A stretch of 43,090 nt of DNA from a virus. The stretch covers positions 1 to 43,090 of the IMG/VR virus record IMGVR_UViG_3300046171_000148. The stretch is one strand, 5' to 3'. Position numbers and translations under genes: made by a program. The notes under the pieces are model-generated. The model ran no database searches. It saw only the letters and a program-made list of their open reading frames with translations, and was not told the origin of the DNA. The number at the start of each line of letters is the position of its first letter. The stretch's first letter is position 1. Positions 17,472 through 27,742 of this stretch are shown piece by piece.

Positions 17472-17643
17472 TAGGTGAACTACTCAGTCTCAATCTGGAT
17501 CTACCAGTTTCAAAGATTGGGTTAGCTGGATCACTAGAAGCTGGAACTCTGAAAGAACCAATCAATGTTCCCAAACGATCACTAATCAATCTAACTGCAG
17601 TTACTTTAGCCTCAGCGTTACTATTAACACCTCTGAGAATCAT
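17407..17643 (-). CDS. DUF4815-type structural protein, middle fragment
   Basis: This 78-codon piece is in the same frame as the N-terminal part of the gene but is separated from it by two tandem TGA codons (17683..17688). Upstream of its ATG the frame continues as NSPEFQGFIAP, so the protein is continuous apart from the TGA pair. It ends in an apparent shift at about 17450 into the frame of the C-terminal part. It should be read as part of the single gene 22413..14778. Confidence 0.6.
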   Translation of the reverse strand: MILRGVNSNAEAKVTAVRLISDRLGTLIGSFRVPASSDPANPIFETGRSRLRLSSSPIDSRVPGVITTCSRRNLLLTR

Positions 17644-17685
17644 GTTAGGTGCAATAAAACCTTGAAACTCAGGAGAGTTGCATCA

Positions 17686-20600
17686 TCAGCCAAACTGAAA
17701 AGTATCAATATTCAGAACTGTAGAAGTTTCGGAGTATGTTTCGGGAATTCTCTCCTCTCTGTTATATGGGTTTCTCTCAAAGATATCTGTTGGTCTATTG
17801 TAAGGACCATACTTGTGGTTTGTAGTAGCAACTCTAGCTACAATCGATGCTTTCGAAGATGTGAGATCATTCTCAGTATTCTCTTCAGATGGCATGATAC
17901 CAGCGATAGCTTCTTCAACCTGGAAAGTTCCAGAGACCATTTCAATCTCTACCAACTTAGGCATACAGAACCTTTCAACATCCACATTATCAAAGAATGG
18001 ATACACTTCAGTGAAAGGTTTCAATCTAGTAGATGTGAATTCAATATTACGAGCTCTCATGAACTGAATAACTTCACGAGATACGATACGATCACCAAGT
18101 GATTCAGTATCAATCTGTTCGTTGACAGTATGTTGTTTACCTTTTCTCTGTTGACTTAAATCGACACCAACTGTGCCGGTGATTGTGGTTGTGGTTGTTT
18201 GATATTCTTCTTCTACAGCAAAACCTTTTGGAACAAGACCTCCATGCCTTGGTTTCTGCATGGTATTCAAATTATCCTGTAAGGTTCTGCCCTTCTTATT
18301 GCCGTCCATCATTCCATACATCGTAACGAACTCACTGGCAGTTCCTTTTCGGAATGCAGTATGATCTTCTGTGGATTGTGAAGAACCCAGGTCAAAACTT
18401 ACATCAACACCCATAGTTTCCCATGACTGCCAAATAATAGGTGTGATACCAGATCGTGATCCATCAGCAGCTGTAGTAATATCAGCTCCTAGTGATTCAG
18501 CAACACCCAAGAATGATCCTTCTTGAAGAACATCACGAAGTTCTAATTGATTAACATCAATCCAAACATCAACATCAGGTTCAAATCTCAATGAACCTTC
18601 CCAAAATTTGACAAGGAAAGGAGTAACACTCTCAACTCTTGTAGCGAAGGGTTGTCTCAACCAAGACGTTTCAGTGTAATCAAGAGTGATCATCTGACCA
18701 CCTCTCTTTACATTAGTTCCAAGAACATCAGCAAATCTTACATCCTGATTGGGTGCATTGGTTGTACCTATACCTGCAATTGTAGTATTACCAAGTTCTA
18801 GATTAAGAAATGTAGTAAAGTGAGAAGGTCTAAGAACTTTATTCTTTCTGTCAACACTATTTCTTATACCAACTGCAGTATCTTGAGCTTCAAGACTTGT
18901 GAAGTTGTCAACAAATACACCAGACTTAAATCTATTCAAACCATTAGCGTCTGGAACAAACTGGTTAATAGTCGCACTCTCCAGTTGATTCAATGAGGTG
19001 TAATATTCAAGACTCTTAACTCTTTGTTCAATCTTCGCGATATCAGACATCTGATATCTCTTATGTTGAATGAAAGTAACTTTTGCGTGTTTGGGGCTAT
19101 AGAGATAAGGTGGAAGATATACGTTAGCCAGATTCATTGCACCTGATACTTCATCTGGGGGAGAAGGGTTATCAGCAGGAGCTCCTTTCTTGATGGTCAA
19201 CTTACCATCTTTATTCAGATAAATTCTATCAACTCTGGGTAAGTAATAATTATAATCCAAAGAAATAGATTCGTCAGATGCGATAACGTTCTTAGAACTA
19301 TGTTGTCCACCATTAAAGTTTCTACCATAAAATTCAAGAGGAGATCTATCACCAGCACCACCAGAGTACTTAGATACTATTGGTCTAGCATCAATCATAT
19401 CTGTTAGTCTAATTCCACCAAACATTGGAACTTCAGAATCATATTTAAAAGCATTATATGAATCAACCAAAGTAATATCACCAGTATCTGATGCATCATA
19501 CTCAGCAGAAAGATAATATGCTCTCAATTTTCTTGTTGGAACTGAACCTCCTTTTCTTACAAGTCTTGAGAAATCATAAATGGTTTTTCTCTGTCCACCC
19601 TGAAGTGAATAGTTTATGGACACATTTGTACTATTGAGCGCCAAATTAGATACAATTGCACTTACACCAGAATCAATAAAGTTAATAATTTCACCAGTTT
19701 CAAACTTTGAACCAGTTTCGTAAACAAAGTTGATACTTGTATCAGATTTCTTGTTAATATACTTAGCTCTAGTTCCACTGATAGTACCAACAACCTCTTC
19801 ACCAATAATTAGATCATTTGTTGTATTATTTGGACCATCAAGTGACGCAGTTGTCATACTTGGTGCTTCTGGATCGTTTCCGTCCAGTGATTCAAATACA
19901 CCATAGAGAATGACAACACCAGGAGTACCTAAAGAGATGATAGAGTCCTGAACTCTAGTTCCAAACGGAAAATTACCATAAGTTAGCCCATCATTAAGAG
20001 TATTGACGTTAGTTCCAGAACCAACTTGTCTGGATTTTGAGATAATAACAGATTCTGCTACTTTTTTGGTTTTTACTTTAGCCTTTACTTTCGATTTTCT
20101 CAAAGTAGCTGTTAGTTGAGCTCCGGTATCATTAGAACCTAACCCATTAATGGTAAGTTGAGTTAAACCAGAGGAAAATACAAACCTATCTTGAGTCAGT
20201 ACTTCAATTGAACCATCAGAACGAACTAAAGTATATCTTTCTTCGTCAAAAGGTAAGAATACTTCATTTGCGCCAGCCGCAATAGCTCCAGTTGAGTTAT
20301 TTGCAATAGTTACACTGAATCCTTTTCTAATAATAAGGTTTGAGTTATCAAGATTACTAGATTCCAGGTTCAAATGAGGCATCAAACTGAAGAGTGACTC
20401 ATTATCAGATGAATTTCCTCCACTTGTTCTTTGAAGAGAACTTTTGACAACAGAAAAGTCAGTAACTTGAACGGCAGTCGTAGGAAGACCACCTTCACGA
20501 TAGGCCGTAATAGTAGTAACGCCACTAACTTGAATAGAATTGGTATTTACCTGTGTAACTCTAGCAAAACTTGGGAAATCATTAGTTGGAATAGAGAACT

Positions 20601-22413
20601 GAACAAGATTTCCAGTAGTAACAATACCAGGCCATGCTGTTCCTGGTGAATTTATGGTCGAAATACCACTATGGTGAGCTGTGATTGATGCAATACCAAT
20701 TACTTCACTTACCTGAGGAATAATATCAGCTGTATATGTACCAGCAGCACCTACAAGTGTATAAAGTGACTGAACATCAGAGATTTCAAAGTTATGAACA
20801 TCTACGGTACTTCTGGAATTATCAGAAACACCATTAAATTCTAGTTTTTCGCCAGTGAAGAAGTCACCCTGAACACAATATGCGGTAAGAGCTGTTCCAG
20901 CACTGATAGGATGTCTCAAATAAGCTGTTGCACCACTAGACTTACCTTCAATAAAGGTTGGAGTGGTTAAAGTTGCAGCCTCATTGAGTTCTAATTCAGT
21001 GTAGACTTGTAAATCAAACAGGGAAACATCCCATCTATTGGTATTAGGATATACATTGTCATATGAACCAGATTCTAGAGCTGCATCGTAGAATCTAGCG
21101 ACACCAATCTCTTTACCAGGAGTAACCGTGGGATCATCTCCAACTCTAGTATCTCTGAGACTGATAACATTGTCAGTATCAAACCCAAGAACAGGAGAAC
21201 CAAAGGCTCTATTGACTTGGAATGAAGGACCAAAGGAAAACTGAATTGAACTGCTTTCTTTGAGCTTGGTAGTTCTTGGTTTCTCAAAATCAAGGAAAGT
21301 TGGTCCTCTAACTTCTACCTCATATCCTCTGACATAAGCTTTGCCAGGTGATAATTTGTAAATACCTATATCATCACTAGGAGTATTGCCTTGAGATGTT
21401 ACTTGTCCTGAATTATAAATTCCCCTGTTACCAAATCCATTGTTTAAACTATTATGAACAGTGGTCAAGAAGTCACGAACATAATAATGTCCAGACTCAT
21501 CAAATGTTCTTCTAGCTAACTCATCTCCCAGAATATTATAATCTGTTCCACTATTAATTTCTCTCAGAATACCATTCTGAACTTCAGCCAACTGAACAAA
21601 GTTCTGATCATCAAAATCATCAGATCCTTTTTTGAAAAGTGTGGCAGAAATCTTAAATCTATCAGCACCAGGTGCTGTATAGTTATTAAATCCTTGTGCG
21701 TTATCTGTGAGTGTAGGATCCTCATCAGAAGATACAATACTTTCAGCAACATTCAAACCAATTCTATAAGTTGGTTTGTTATTATATTGATCAAGAATCA
21801 GAATCTGATCAAATACATCTACAAAGTGCCCTCTTAAGAAATATACACCATTACTCAGTGCAAATGCACTACCAATAGCATTAGCATTTACAGTCAATGC
21901 CTTAGCAAAACCCTCATTAGCTCCAATGAAGGTAGTTGCAAAAGTGATATTCTCTGTGGTTACGAGAACTTCATCATCAAAGAATGTTTGTGTTGCAGCA
22001 TCAGTTGTTGACGATTCAAAGTAGTCAACGTAGAGAGTATAGTTTCCTCTCTCCGATTCTTCGTTTGTAATATATGAACTTACTCTTCCAGTCACACCCG
22101 ACTGTTGTCCAACAACCAACTTACCAACAAGTTGATCTAGATATAAAGAAACAGGAATTCCTAGATATTCGGGTTCAATCTGAATAGCATAATAATTGTT
22201 TAGATAGGACAATTGTCCTGGAATAACTTTAGCACCTTCCTTAAAGAAATGCTGACCCATATCCTCAACCTGATTCTGAAGAATCGATTGAAGATTGTTC
22301 AGTTCTCTAGCTTGAACTGGATATGCTGGTTTGAATAGGACCTTATAGTAGTTACTTTGCGGATCAAAGTCGTCAAAATAAGGAGCTACATTAAGATTAG
22401 TTTCCTGAGGCAT
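17686..22413 (-). CDS. DUF4815-type giant virion structural protein, N-terminal part (1,575 residues)
   Basis: It starts MPQETNLNVAPYFDDFDPQS and continues NYYKVLFKPAYPVQARELNN-LQSILQNQVEDMGQHFFKEG, the hallmark of the DUF4815 family found in marine T4-like phages. Other conserved stretches are LSPGKAYVRGYEVEVRGPTF and YNREERIPETYSETSTVLNI near the end. The protein has long beta-rich regions and a Lys-rich segment (KSKVKAKVKTKKVAES). It is a large structural protein encoded between gp8 and gp13 and is presumed to be part of the baseplate or tail periphery; there is no direct T4 counterpart. The frame apparently ends in FQFG followed by tandem TGA codons, after which homologous sequence resumes. 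Confidence 0.82.
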   Translation of the reverse strand: MPQETNLNVAPYFDDFDPQSNYYKVLFKPAYPVQARELNNLQSILQNQVEDMGQHFFKEGAKVIPGQLSYLNNYYAIQIEPEYLGIPVSLYLDQLVGKLVVGQQSGVTGRVSSYITNEESERGNYTLYVDYFESSTTDAATQTFFDDEVLVTTENITFATTFIGANEGFAKALTVNANAIGSAFALSNGVYFLRGHFVDVFDQILILDQYNNKPTYRIGLNVAESIVSSDEDPTLTDNAQGFNNYTAPGADRFKISATLFKKGSDDFDDQNFVQLAEVQNGILREINSGTDYNILGDELARRTFDESGHYYVRDFLTTVHNSLNNGFGNRGIYNSGQVTSQGNTPSDDIGIYKLSPGKAYVRGYEVEVRGPTFLDFEKPRTTKLKESSSIQFSFGPSFQVNRAFGSPVLGFDTDNVISLRDTRVGDDPTVTPGKEIGVARFYDAALESGSYDNVYPNTNRWDVSLFDLQVYTELELNEAATLTTPTFIEGKSSGATAYLRHPISAGTALTAYCVQGDFFTGEKLEFNGVSDNSRSTVDVHNFEISDVQSLYTLVGAAGTYTADIIPQVSEVIGIASITAHHSGISTINSPGTAWPGIVTTGNLVQFSIPTNDFPSFARVTQVNTNSIQVSGVTTITAYREGGLPTTAVQVTDFSVVKSSLQRTSGGNSSDNESLFSLMPHLNLESSNLDNSNLIIRKGFSVTIANNSTGAIAAGANEVFLPFDEERYTLVRSDGSIEVLTQDRFVFSSGLTQLTINGLGSNDTGAQLTATLRKSKVKAKVKTKKVAESVIISKSRQVGSGTNVNTLNDGLTYGNFPFGTRVQDSIISLGTPGVVILYGVFESLDGNDPEAPSMTTASLDGPNNTTNDLIIGEEVVGTISGTRAKYINKKSDTSINFVYETGSKFETGEIINFIDSGVSAIVSNLALNSTNVSINYSLQGGQRKTIYDFSRLVRKGGSVPTRKLRAYYLSAEYDASDTGDITLVDSYNAFKYDSEVPMFGGIRLTDMIDARPIVSKYSGGAGDRSPLEFYGRNFNGGQHSSKNVIASDESISLDYNYYLPRVDRIYLNKDGKLTIKKGAPADNPSPPDEVSGAMNLANVYLPPYLYSPKHAKVTFIQHKRYQMSDIAKIEQRVKSLEYYTSLNQLESATINQFVPDANGLNRFKSGVFVDNFTSLEAQDTAVGIRNSVDRKNKVLRPSHFTTFLNLELGNTTIAGIGTTNAPNQDVRFADVLGTNVKRGGQMITLDYTETSWLRQPFATRVESVTPFLVKFWEGSLRFEPDVDVWIDVNQLELRDVLQEGSFLGVAESLGADITTAADGSRSGITPIIWQSWETMGVDVSFDLGSSQSTEDHTAFRKGTASEFVTMYGMMDGNKKGRTLQDNLNTMQKPRHGGLVPKGFAVEEEYQTTTTTITGTVGVDLSQQRKGKQHTVNEQIDTESLGDRIVSREVIQFMRARNIEFTSTRLKPFTEVYPFFDNVDVERFCMPKLVEIEMVSGTFQVEEAIAGIMPSEENTENDLTSSKASIVARVATTNHKYGPYNRPTDIFERNPYNREERIPETYSETSTVLNIDTFQFG

Positions 22414-22419
22414 GATTTC

Positions 22420-23976
22420 TTAGAACTGCAAGATAATTTTAACGTCTTCTTTCTGTGATGAAGACCTCGTAACTGAAGGTCTGTTGTCAACGTAAATGAT
22501 GTCACCTGAGAACTTTTGACTCTCTGGATTTGCTAACCCATTTACGAAATTCTGACCCAGATAGTAGGTACGACTATTTAGAACCGTTGAGACACCTTGG
22601 AATGCGGTGTTAATACCCAAACTGACTGAACCACCACTAATAGTGATACTACCACCACCAGTGATGTTAGAGGTAAATTTGTTTGATCTAAATCCATAGA
22701 CTGGAGATGCATCAAGAGTACCATCAGAACTAAAACCTGAGTTTGTTCTGTCCTGCCAATACTTTAAAACACCTGTGACTTGATCATATGACACAACCCT
22801 ACCAACAGCTGTAGAACCAAGTCCAACAGTTTGTGTGATAGTCGAGTCAGCTGTAAACACTGCCGAACTATATCCAATACCGGTAAGTCTCAGTGCATAA
22901 ACTGCACTAGCCTTATCAAGTGTTAGGATTGAAGATGAGTTATATGATGTTGGATTCTCAATCATTCCAACACGAGCAAACTGGTTACCTGTGATAAAAT
23001 CAGGGTTCTCAGCATCATTCTCAAATCTAGCATATGTGAGTACATTGTATGCACCTAACTCACGATAGATGTCAGACCCATGACCACCTGCTGGAGGGAC
23101 AATAACATTGAATATTGGTGAAGTTGTTCCAGTAGGAACATTACCTGCTATAAGATCAATAGTTCCATATGAGTATCCTTCTCCACCTTTTGACACGGTG
23201 ATAGTTTCAACTTTAGAATCATTATTAACAACAATAGTTGCTTCTGCACCAAACCCATCACCAAGAATTGGAACTCTTGTGTATGTTGAGTTGGCAGTTC
23301 CCATACCAACACCACGATTTTTAATCGTTACAATCTTCAATTGTCCAGAAGAATCCGCGTTCTGTCTTACAGGTGCATCATCTGTACTTGTTTCCCAGTT
23401 ATTAGGAACAGGAATATAATTGGTTGAATCAAACTTAATAGCTTGACTTGGTTTGATTGTATAGAGATACTTCCATATATAACCATCACCACTGTTACCT
23501 GCCTCCCTAGGTTCCAGATCGGTGAATGTTGGTTCATCCAATGAAGGTCCACCCTGGAAGTTGTTCTCAGGAGTGGCGTTATTGTACAAACAAATATAAA
23601 CTCTGAAATCAGAGTTCATAACATAGTAGTTTGCTGAGTAGATATCAAACGAACCAGATGGTTGTGATGGGTTGTTACGAGTAATATCGTTTCTCCACAT
23701 ATCATAAGTGATACCTGAAGCCCACTGAATTTTTCTCACAACTTGACTGACATCAGAAGAGTTGATCTTCTTCATCGCCAACATTGTGTCCCAATAATCA
23801 TTAGCCTGATCCAAACTATCCTTCGGAGCAGGGGGACTAGTATCCCAATCAGATTGATAATCTTCTGGGTTAGGAAGTCCAATAAACGCGTAGTAAGAAT
23901 TAGAGCTGGTCTGAACACCAGCCACAAAATTCTTCGCATTTAAGATACGAAGTTGATCAGTAATTATTGCAGCCAT
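22420..23976 (-). CDS. 8: Baseplate wedge protein gp8
   Basis: The 518-residue product starts MAAIITDQLRILNAKNFVAG and has the conserved segments NSYYAFIGLPNP, WDTMLAMKKINSSDVSQVVR, YSANYYVMNSDFRVYICLYN, DEPTFTDLEPREAGNSGDGY and IWKYLYTIKPSQAIKFDST. These match marine T4-like gp8, which forms a dimer in each baseplate wedge together with gp6, gp7 and gp10 homologues. It is longer than T4 gp8 (334 residues), with a beta-rich C-terminal extension that includes KGGEGYSYGTIDL, one of the Gly-Tyr modules seen across this region. A canonical late promoter lies about 20 bases upstream; the DUF4815-type gene begins 6 bases after its stop. Confidence 0.82.
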   Translation of the reverse strand: MAAIITDQLRILNAKNFVAGVQTSSNSYYAFIGLPNPEDYQSDWDTSPPAPKDSLDQANDYWDTMLAMKKINSSDVSQVVRKIQWASGITYDMWRNDITRNNPSQPSGSFDIYSANYYVMNSDFRVYICLYNNATPENNFQGGPSLDEPTFTDLEPREAGNSGDGYIWKYLYTIKPSQAIKFDSTNYIPVPNNWETSTDDAPVRQNADSSGQLKIVTIKNRGVGMGTANSTYTRVPILGDGFGAEATIVVNNDSKVETITVSKGGEGYSYGTIDLIAGNVPTGTTSPIFNVIVPPAGGHGSDIYRELGAYNVLTYARFENDAENPDFITGNQFARVGMIENPTSYNSSSILTLDKASAVYALRLTGIGYSSAVFTADSTITQTVGLGSTAVGRVVSYDQVTGVLKYWQDRTNSGFSSDGTLDASPVYGFRSNKFTSNITGGGSITISGGSVSLGINTAFQGVSTVLNSRTYYLGQNFVNGLANPESQKFSGDIIYVDNRPSVTRSSSQKEDVKIILQF

Positions 23977-23994
23977 TTTGGGAGGACTTTTTGT

Positions 23995-24002
23995 TATTTA
24001 TA
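23995..24002 (-). promoter_or_regulatory. Canonical late promoter TATAAATA before gp8
   Basis: The minus strand reads TATAAATA exactly, just after the stop of the giant YHYH gene (24008) and about 20 bases before the gp8 start at 23976. Confidence 0.65.
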
Positions 24003-24007
24003 GTGGT

Positions 24008-25384
24008 TTATGCTGTATAATCTCTATACTTCAAAGGTTCGAATCTAGAAATCAATCCACCAGTAGAGATACCAATAACTCCATTGTTTCCGTAGAAGTT
24101 AAAATTGAGTGGTTCAGTTCTACCACCAAATTGAATCTTACCCCAACTGTAGTAACCCATATTTGGTGCGGTTGTATATCCAAATCCAGCAACCTTGTCA
24201 ATGTTAACCGTGATTCTTTGAATTGCGGTTACACCAACACCGATTACATTCTCATCTCTTCTTTGTGCAGAGATGACTTGATAAACATTATCTAAACCAG
24301 TATTTCCAATCCCGATAGTGTCACTTGAGGAATTCTCAGATGCAAATGTACTACCGATAGAAATATTTGTATTTCTAATTGTGAAATAGTCACCAGTTGT
24401 GAGAGTACTGATTGTTACACTAGTTCCAACATACTCAGCATCTCTCATGAATGATTGAACTGGAATGTAGAGATCGAAGTAAAGTTGATGTTGAGAACCA
24501 GTGGAAGTAGTTCCCAAACCAACGATATTTCCATAATCACCTGTGTAACTATCAACTTCAATTTCCTCTCTTATGAGAGTTGGTTCAGAAACAAGGACCA
24601 AAGGTGGATTGGTATTTGTATAACCAGTTCCAGGATTGGTAATAGTTACAACACCAACACTACCACCTGATAATGTGAGTGTTCCTGTTGCCCTTGTTCC
24701 GTCAGAAGGATTAGCGATACTCAGTGTTGGAGCCACAGTGTATCCAGAACCAACGTTGGTTATATTAATAGAGACAGTTCCAAGTCCAGAAACACTAGCT
24801 GTAGCAACTGCTGAAACTGAAGTATCCTGAGATAAAATCTTGATATTGTTCTGGAAATCTCTATCACCTGACTCAGTATAAGTATTGAAGAGAGGTCTTA
24901 CGCTATCAACATAAGCAATTGTTGAAGCCAAACTGATTGGTTGAATTAGATAAGAAGTTGGATAAATCAGAGGTTCGTATTCAACTCTATCCTTACCTAT
25001 TTCCTGTCCATTAATGATCTTATCAATCTGTTGCTTACACCATGTCAGAGGTCTACTGAGAGTTGTATCATTAGTAACACCAGGACCACTATAGGTAGTG
25101 GTTTGAACACTATCAATAGTATTGATACCAACAACAGTTCTCACATCTTCATCCAATGCAGTTCCCTGTCCCTGTTCTGGATTATTGTTGATATCCAATG
25201 TATCACCAGTTTTAACTGTTTCCAGAATATCAGTGAATACAACATCAACATCTCCACTACCCTTGTAGAATAGTACCTTTGAACTATCACCAGGTTCTGG
25301 TGGTTCGACAAACTGAACTGTACCACCACCAGTGAAGTTATATGCAACTTCAGGTTGTTGAAGGACATCATTGATGAAGATCAA
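24008..25384 (-). CDS. Giant YHYH structural protein, C-terminal fragment
   Basis: The 458-residue frame ends GGLISRFEPLKYRDYTA at the true end of the gene. Its frame is open upstream of the listed ATG to about 25760 (QGVGQSATIDIQVGAGGSVV), so translation really comes from further upstream. It has a TWCKQQIDKIINGQEIGKDR stretch, two Gly-Tyr modules (NVGSGYTVAPTLSIANP and NPGTGYTNTNPPLVLV) and ends with GYYSWGKIQFGGRTEPLNFN, a typical closing segment of this family. Confidence 0.72.
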   Translation of the reverse strand: MIFINDVLQQPEVAYNFTGGGTVQFVEPPEPGDSSKVLFYKGSGDVDVVFTDILETVKTGDTLDINNNPEQGQGTALDEDVRTVVGINTIDSVQTTTYSGPGVTNDTTLSRPLTWCKQQIDKIINGQEIGKDRVEYEPLIYPTSYLIQPISLASTIAYVDSVRPLFNTYTESGDRDFQNNIKILSQDTSVSAVATASVSGLGTVSINITNVGSGYTVAPTLSIANPSDGTRATGTLTLSGGSVGVVTITNPGTGYTNTNPPLVLVSEPTLIREEIEVDSYTGDYGNIVGLGTTSTGSQHQLYFDLYIPVQSFMRDAEYVGTSVTISTLTTGDYFTIRNTNISIGSTFASENSSSDTIGIGNTGLDNVYQVISAQRRDENVIGVGVTAIQRITVNIDKVAGFGYTTAPNMGYYSWGKIQFGGRTEPLNFNFYGNNGVIGISTGGLISRFEPLKYRDYTA

Positions 25385-25665
25385 TAGTGTTTTGTCAACT
25401 TCAATAGGTGATCCAGGTGCTGATTGAATTGAAAGTGCAACATCATTAACCGATAATCTAAAACTTCTACTTAAACCATCAAACTGAGAATCAAAGTTAT
25501 CGAGAACCTGAAGTTGTCCAATAGAGAAACCATTGAAATCATCTTGATAGATTTCATCAACAGTAATTTGGAACTCACTAAGTGTTCCACTTGTAGGAAT
25601 ACCAGTTGCTCCGCCAACAGGAACAGTTAGAATCTCACCATTACCATAAGCGAAACCTTCCTGTT

Positions 25666-27225
25666 TCAGTTGATAATCAACAACACTACCACCAGCTCCA
25701 ACTTGAATATCGATAGTCGCGGATTGACCAACACCTTGTACAGAACTTCCACTGTAGACCAGAGGATGTTTGTATATGAAGCAGGATCATCAATTACAAG
25801 TTCAGGTAAGTTTGTTGAGGTATAACCAGATCCAGGGTTAGTAATTGTTACACTAGTAACATTACCACCAGATACAGTAGCTTTACCAATAATTTGAATA
25901 TTGGGAGTTCCGATACTAGAAGTTTGAACACCAACAAATACTGTTCCCAGTCCTGATCTATAACCAGATCCAGAGTTACCAATACTTACAGAGGTAATTG
26001 TTCCAGCTGTAGATACAGTAACTGTACCACCAGCTCCAATCAAAGGTTGATATCCACCACCTTCTGTGGATCCAATAGAAACAATAAAACCACCAATAGG
26101 AAGATTACTTCTATTAGGATCATAACCATAAGCTGCTCCACTTTCTTCAAATCTGATTGAAGAAATGCCAGAAGCAGTTTCAGAAAGATCATAGGTTCCT
26201 TGATTTGCCTGAGCACCTTGTGGTTCCTGGAAGATATTGTTGATTAGAATAATAGCGTTATCTGTTGAGAAACCTGTGGTATTTTGACCTTCACTAGTAA
26301 GTCTAAACTCACTTCTAAGACCAGTGAAATTATTTGATACATCATCAAATACATGGTTAGCGAAATATGTCTCTTTGTCAGTATTGACAGGAGCGGTTCT
26401 CATAAAGGTTCTACCTTGGAAAGTAGAATGTGTAGTCAAACCAGTATAGTCTCTTTCAGAAGGTGAACCTGATGTAGTGGAGAGTGGGATAGCTCCATAT
26501 GGTGGAGAGACGAAGTTCAGAGTACTTCCAACAATATTATAAGTACCACTCATTTTAGTGATAGTAGATCCAACACCATGAGGTTGTAAGTTTGTTCCAA
26601 GTTGTCCTCTCTGAACAGTCAGATTTCCGGCTCCAGCAACACCAACAGAGACAACACGCATCACTTCATTGCCAATCTTGATCAGATCAGCTGCAGCAAT
26701 AGACGTTATACCAGTGGTTGGGAATATAGAATCAAATATAATATTATCATTGAGAGATGTTACGATTTTTGTTTCAGATAGAGGAGCCTGAATCATATTA
26801 TCAACAGCTATCAGAGCCTTGGAGTTCTGTTTCTTAGCTGTGATGTTATGAGAGGTTCCGATACCAACTGAGGTAAACTTGAATACCTCTGGATTTAATC
26901 TTAGTGCCTTCTCTGCACTTTCTGCAAATCTGACACTACCATCTCCAATCTTAACAACAAACAAATCTCTAGGAAGTTTGTTAGTAACACCAATACCAGC
27001 TACACTAGTTGCAGCAATTCCAATAGCCTGTTCTGTTTCATTGCCAGCATAAGAGTAGGTAACATTTTCACCAGTGACAAAGAAGTGTTCTTTGAGGAAC
27101 AGTGTATTCTGATCAAAATCAAATGTGGTCGAGTTATTGCCAGCAAATTGTCTCTGGAAGATTGGAAGACCATCGTGTTTTAGATCAAATGCAGTTCTTA
27201 GATCAAGCTTAGTACCCCTATACAA
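25666..27225 (-). CDS. Giant YHYH structural protein, fragment
   Basis: The 519-residue frame continues from the fragment ending at 27344 (linking sequence NASTAVQVRTFGIEQKIYDA in this frame upstream of the listed start). It includes LIKIGNEVMRVVSVGVAGAG-NLTVQRGQLGTNLQPHGVG, the RG-Q-G-T module shared with gp15, and Gly-Tyr modules (NSGSGYRSGLGTVFV, NPGSGYTSTNLPELVID). From about 25760 the frame becomes nonsense (LWSTVEVLYKVLVN) while the neighbouring frame carries the true continuation. Confidence 0.7.
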   Translation of the reverse strand: MYRGTKLDLRTAFDLKHDGLPIFQRQFAGNNSTTFDFDQNTLFLKEHFFVTGENVTYSYAGNETEQAIGIAATSVAGIGVTNKLPRDLFVVKIGDGSVRFAESAEKALRLNPEVFKFTSVGIGTSHNITAKKQNSKALIAVDNMIQAPLSETKIVTSLNDNIIFDSIFPTTGITSIAAADLIKIGNEVMRVVSVGVAGAGNLTVQRGQLGTNLQPHGVGSTITKMSGTYNIVGSTLNFVSPPYGAIPLSTTSGSPSERDYTGLTTHSTFQGRTFMRTAPVNTDKETYFANHVFDDVSNNFTGLRSEFRLTSEGQNTTGFSTDNAIILINNIFQEPQGAQANQGTYDLSETASGISSIRFEESGAAYGYDPNRSNLPIGGFIVSIGSTEGGGYQPLIGAGGTVTVSTAGTITSVSIGNSGSGYRSGLGTVFVGVQTSSIGTPNIQIIGKATVSGGNVTSVTITNPGSGYTSTNLPELVIDDPASYTNILWSTVEVLYKVLVNPRLSIFKLELVVVLLIIN

Positions 27226-27343
27226 TCCTGTATCTGATTTAATATCAACATTGTTCAGATCTAAATTGGTTGGAGCACTTATATCAGCGTCATAGATTTT
27301 TTGTTCAATACCAAATGTTCTGACTTGAACAGCTGTACTTGCA

Positions 27344-27742
27344 TTAGGGTGTATAAGTTAAGTTTCTATACTTACCAGTTGTTGTGAATCCGATCTGACC
27401 AATACTATTACCAGTACGGATGTTTGCAAACTCTACAAAACCGTGATTCGATTCAGAAGCGATAACACAAACTTCAAACATCTCATACTGAGAGTTAGTT
27501 GTATCTTTAACAGATACAATATAGTAACCAGTTGAGTATGGCTCCTCAAACTGAAGGATTGTATTAGCTGATGGTGATCCAGAAGATGCAATATTCTTAA
27601 ATCCAGAGTTCAATCTGGATTCTTGGAATGTTAGTGAAGAGATACCAGTTGCAGAGTCAGATATAGCTACAATAGAAGTATTTGTTGTAACTGCTGTTCC
27701 GACATTTGGTGTATATTCGAGAATAATATTACCACCAGACAA
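27344..27742 (-). CDS. Giant YHYH structural protein, fragment
   Basis: The 132-residue frame reads LSGGNIILEYTPNVGTAVTT and QYEMFEVCVIASESNHGFVE, continuing GTGFGTFGS from the fragment that ends at 27667. It ends in NLTYTP and a stop caused by a frame change at about 27350, after which the next fragment resumes with PNASTAVQVRTFG. Confidence 0.65.
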   Translation of the reverse strand: MSGGNIILEYTPNVGTAVTTNTSIVAISDSATGISSLTFQESRLNSGFKNIASSGSPSANTILQFEEPYSTGYYIVSVKDTTNSQYEMFEVCVIASESNHGFVEFANIRTGNSIGQIGFTTTGKYRNLTYTP

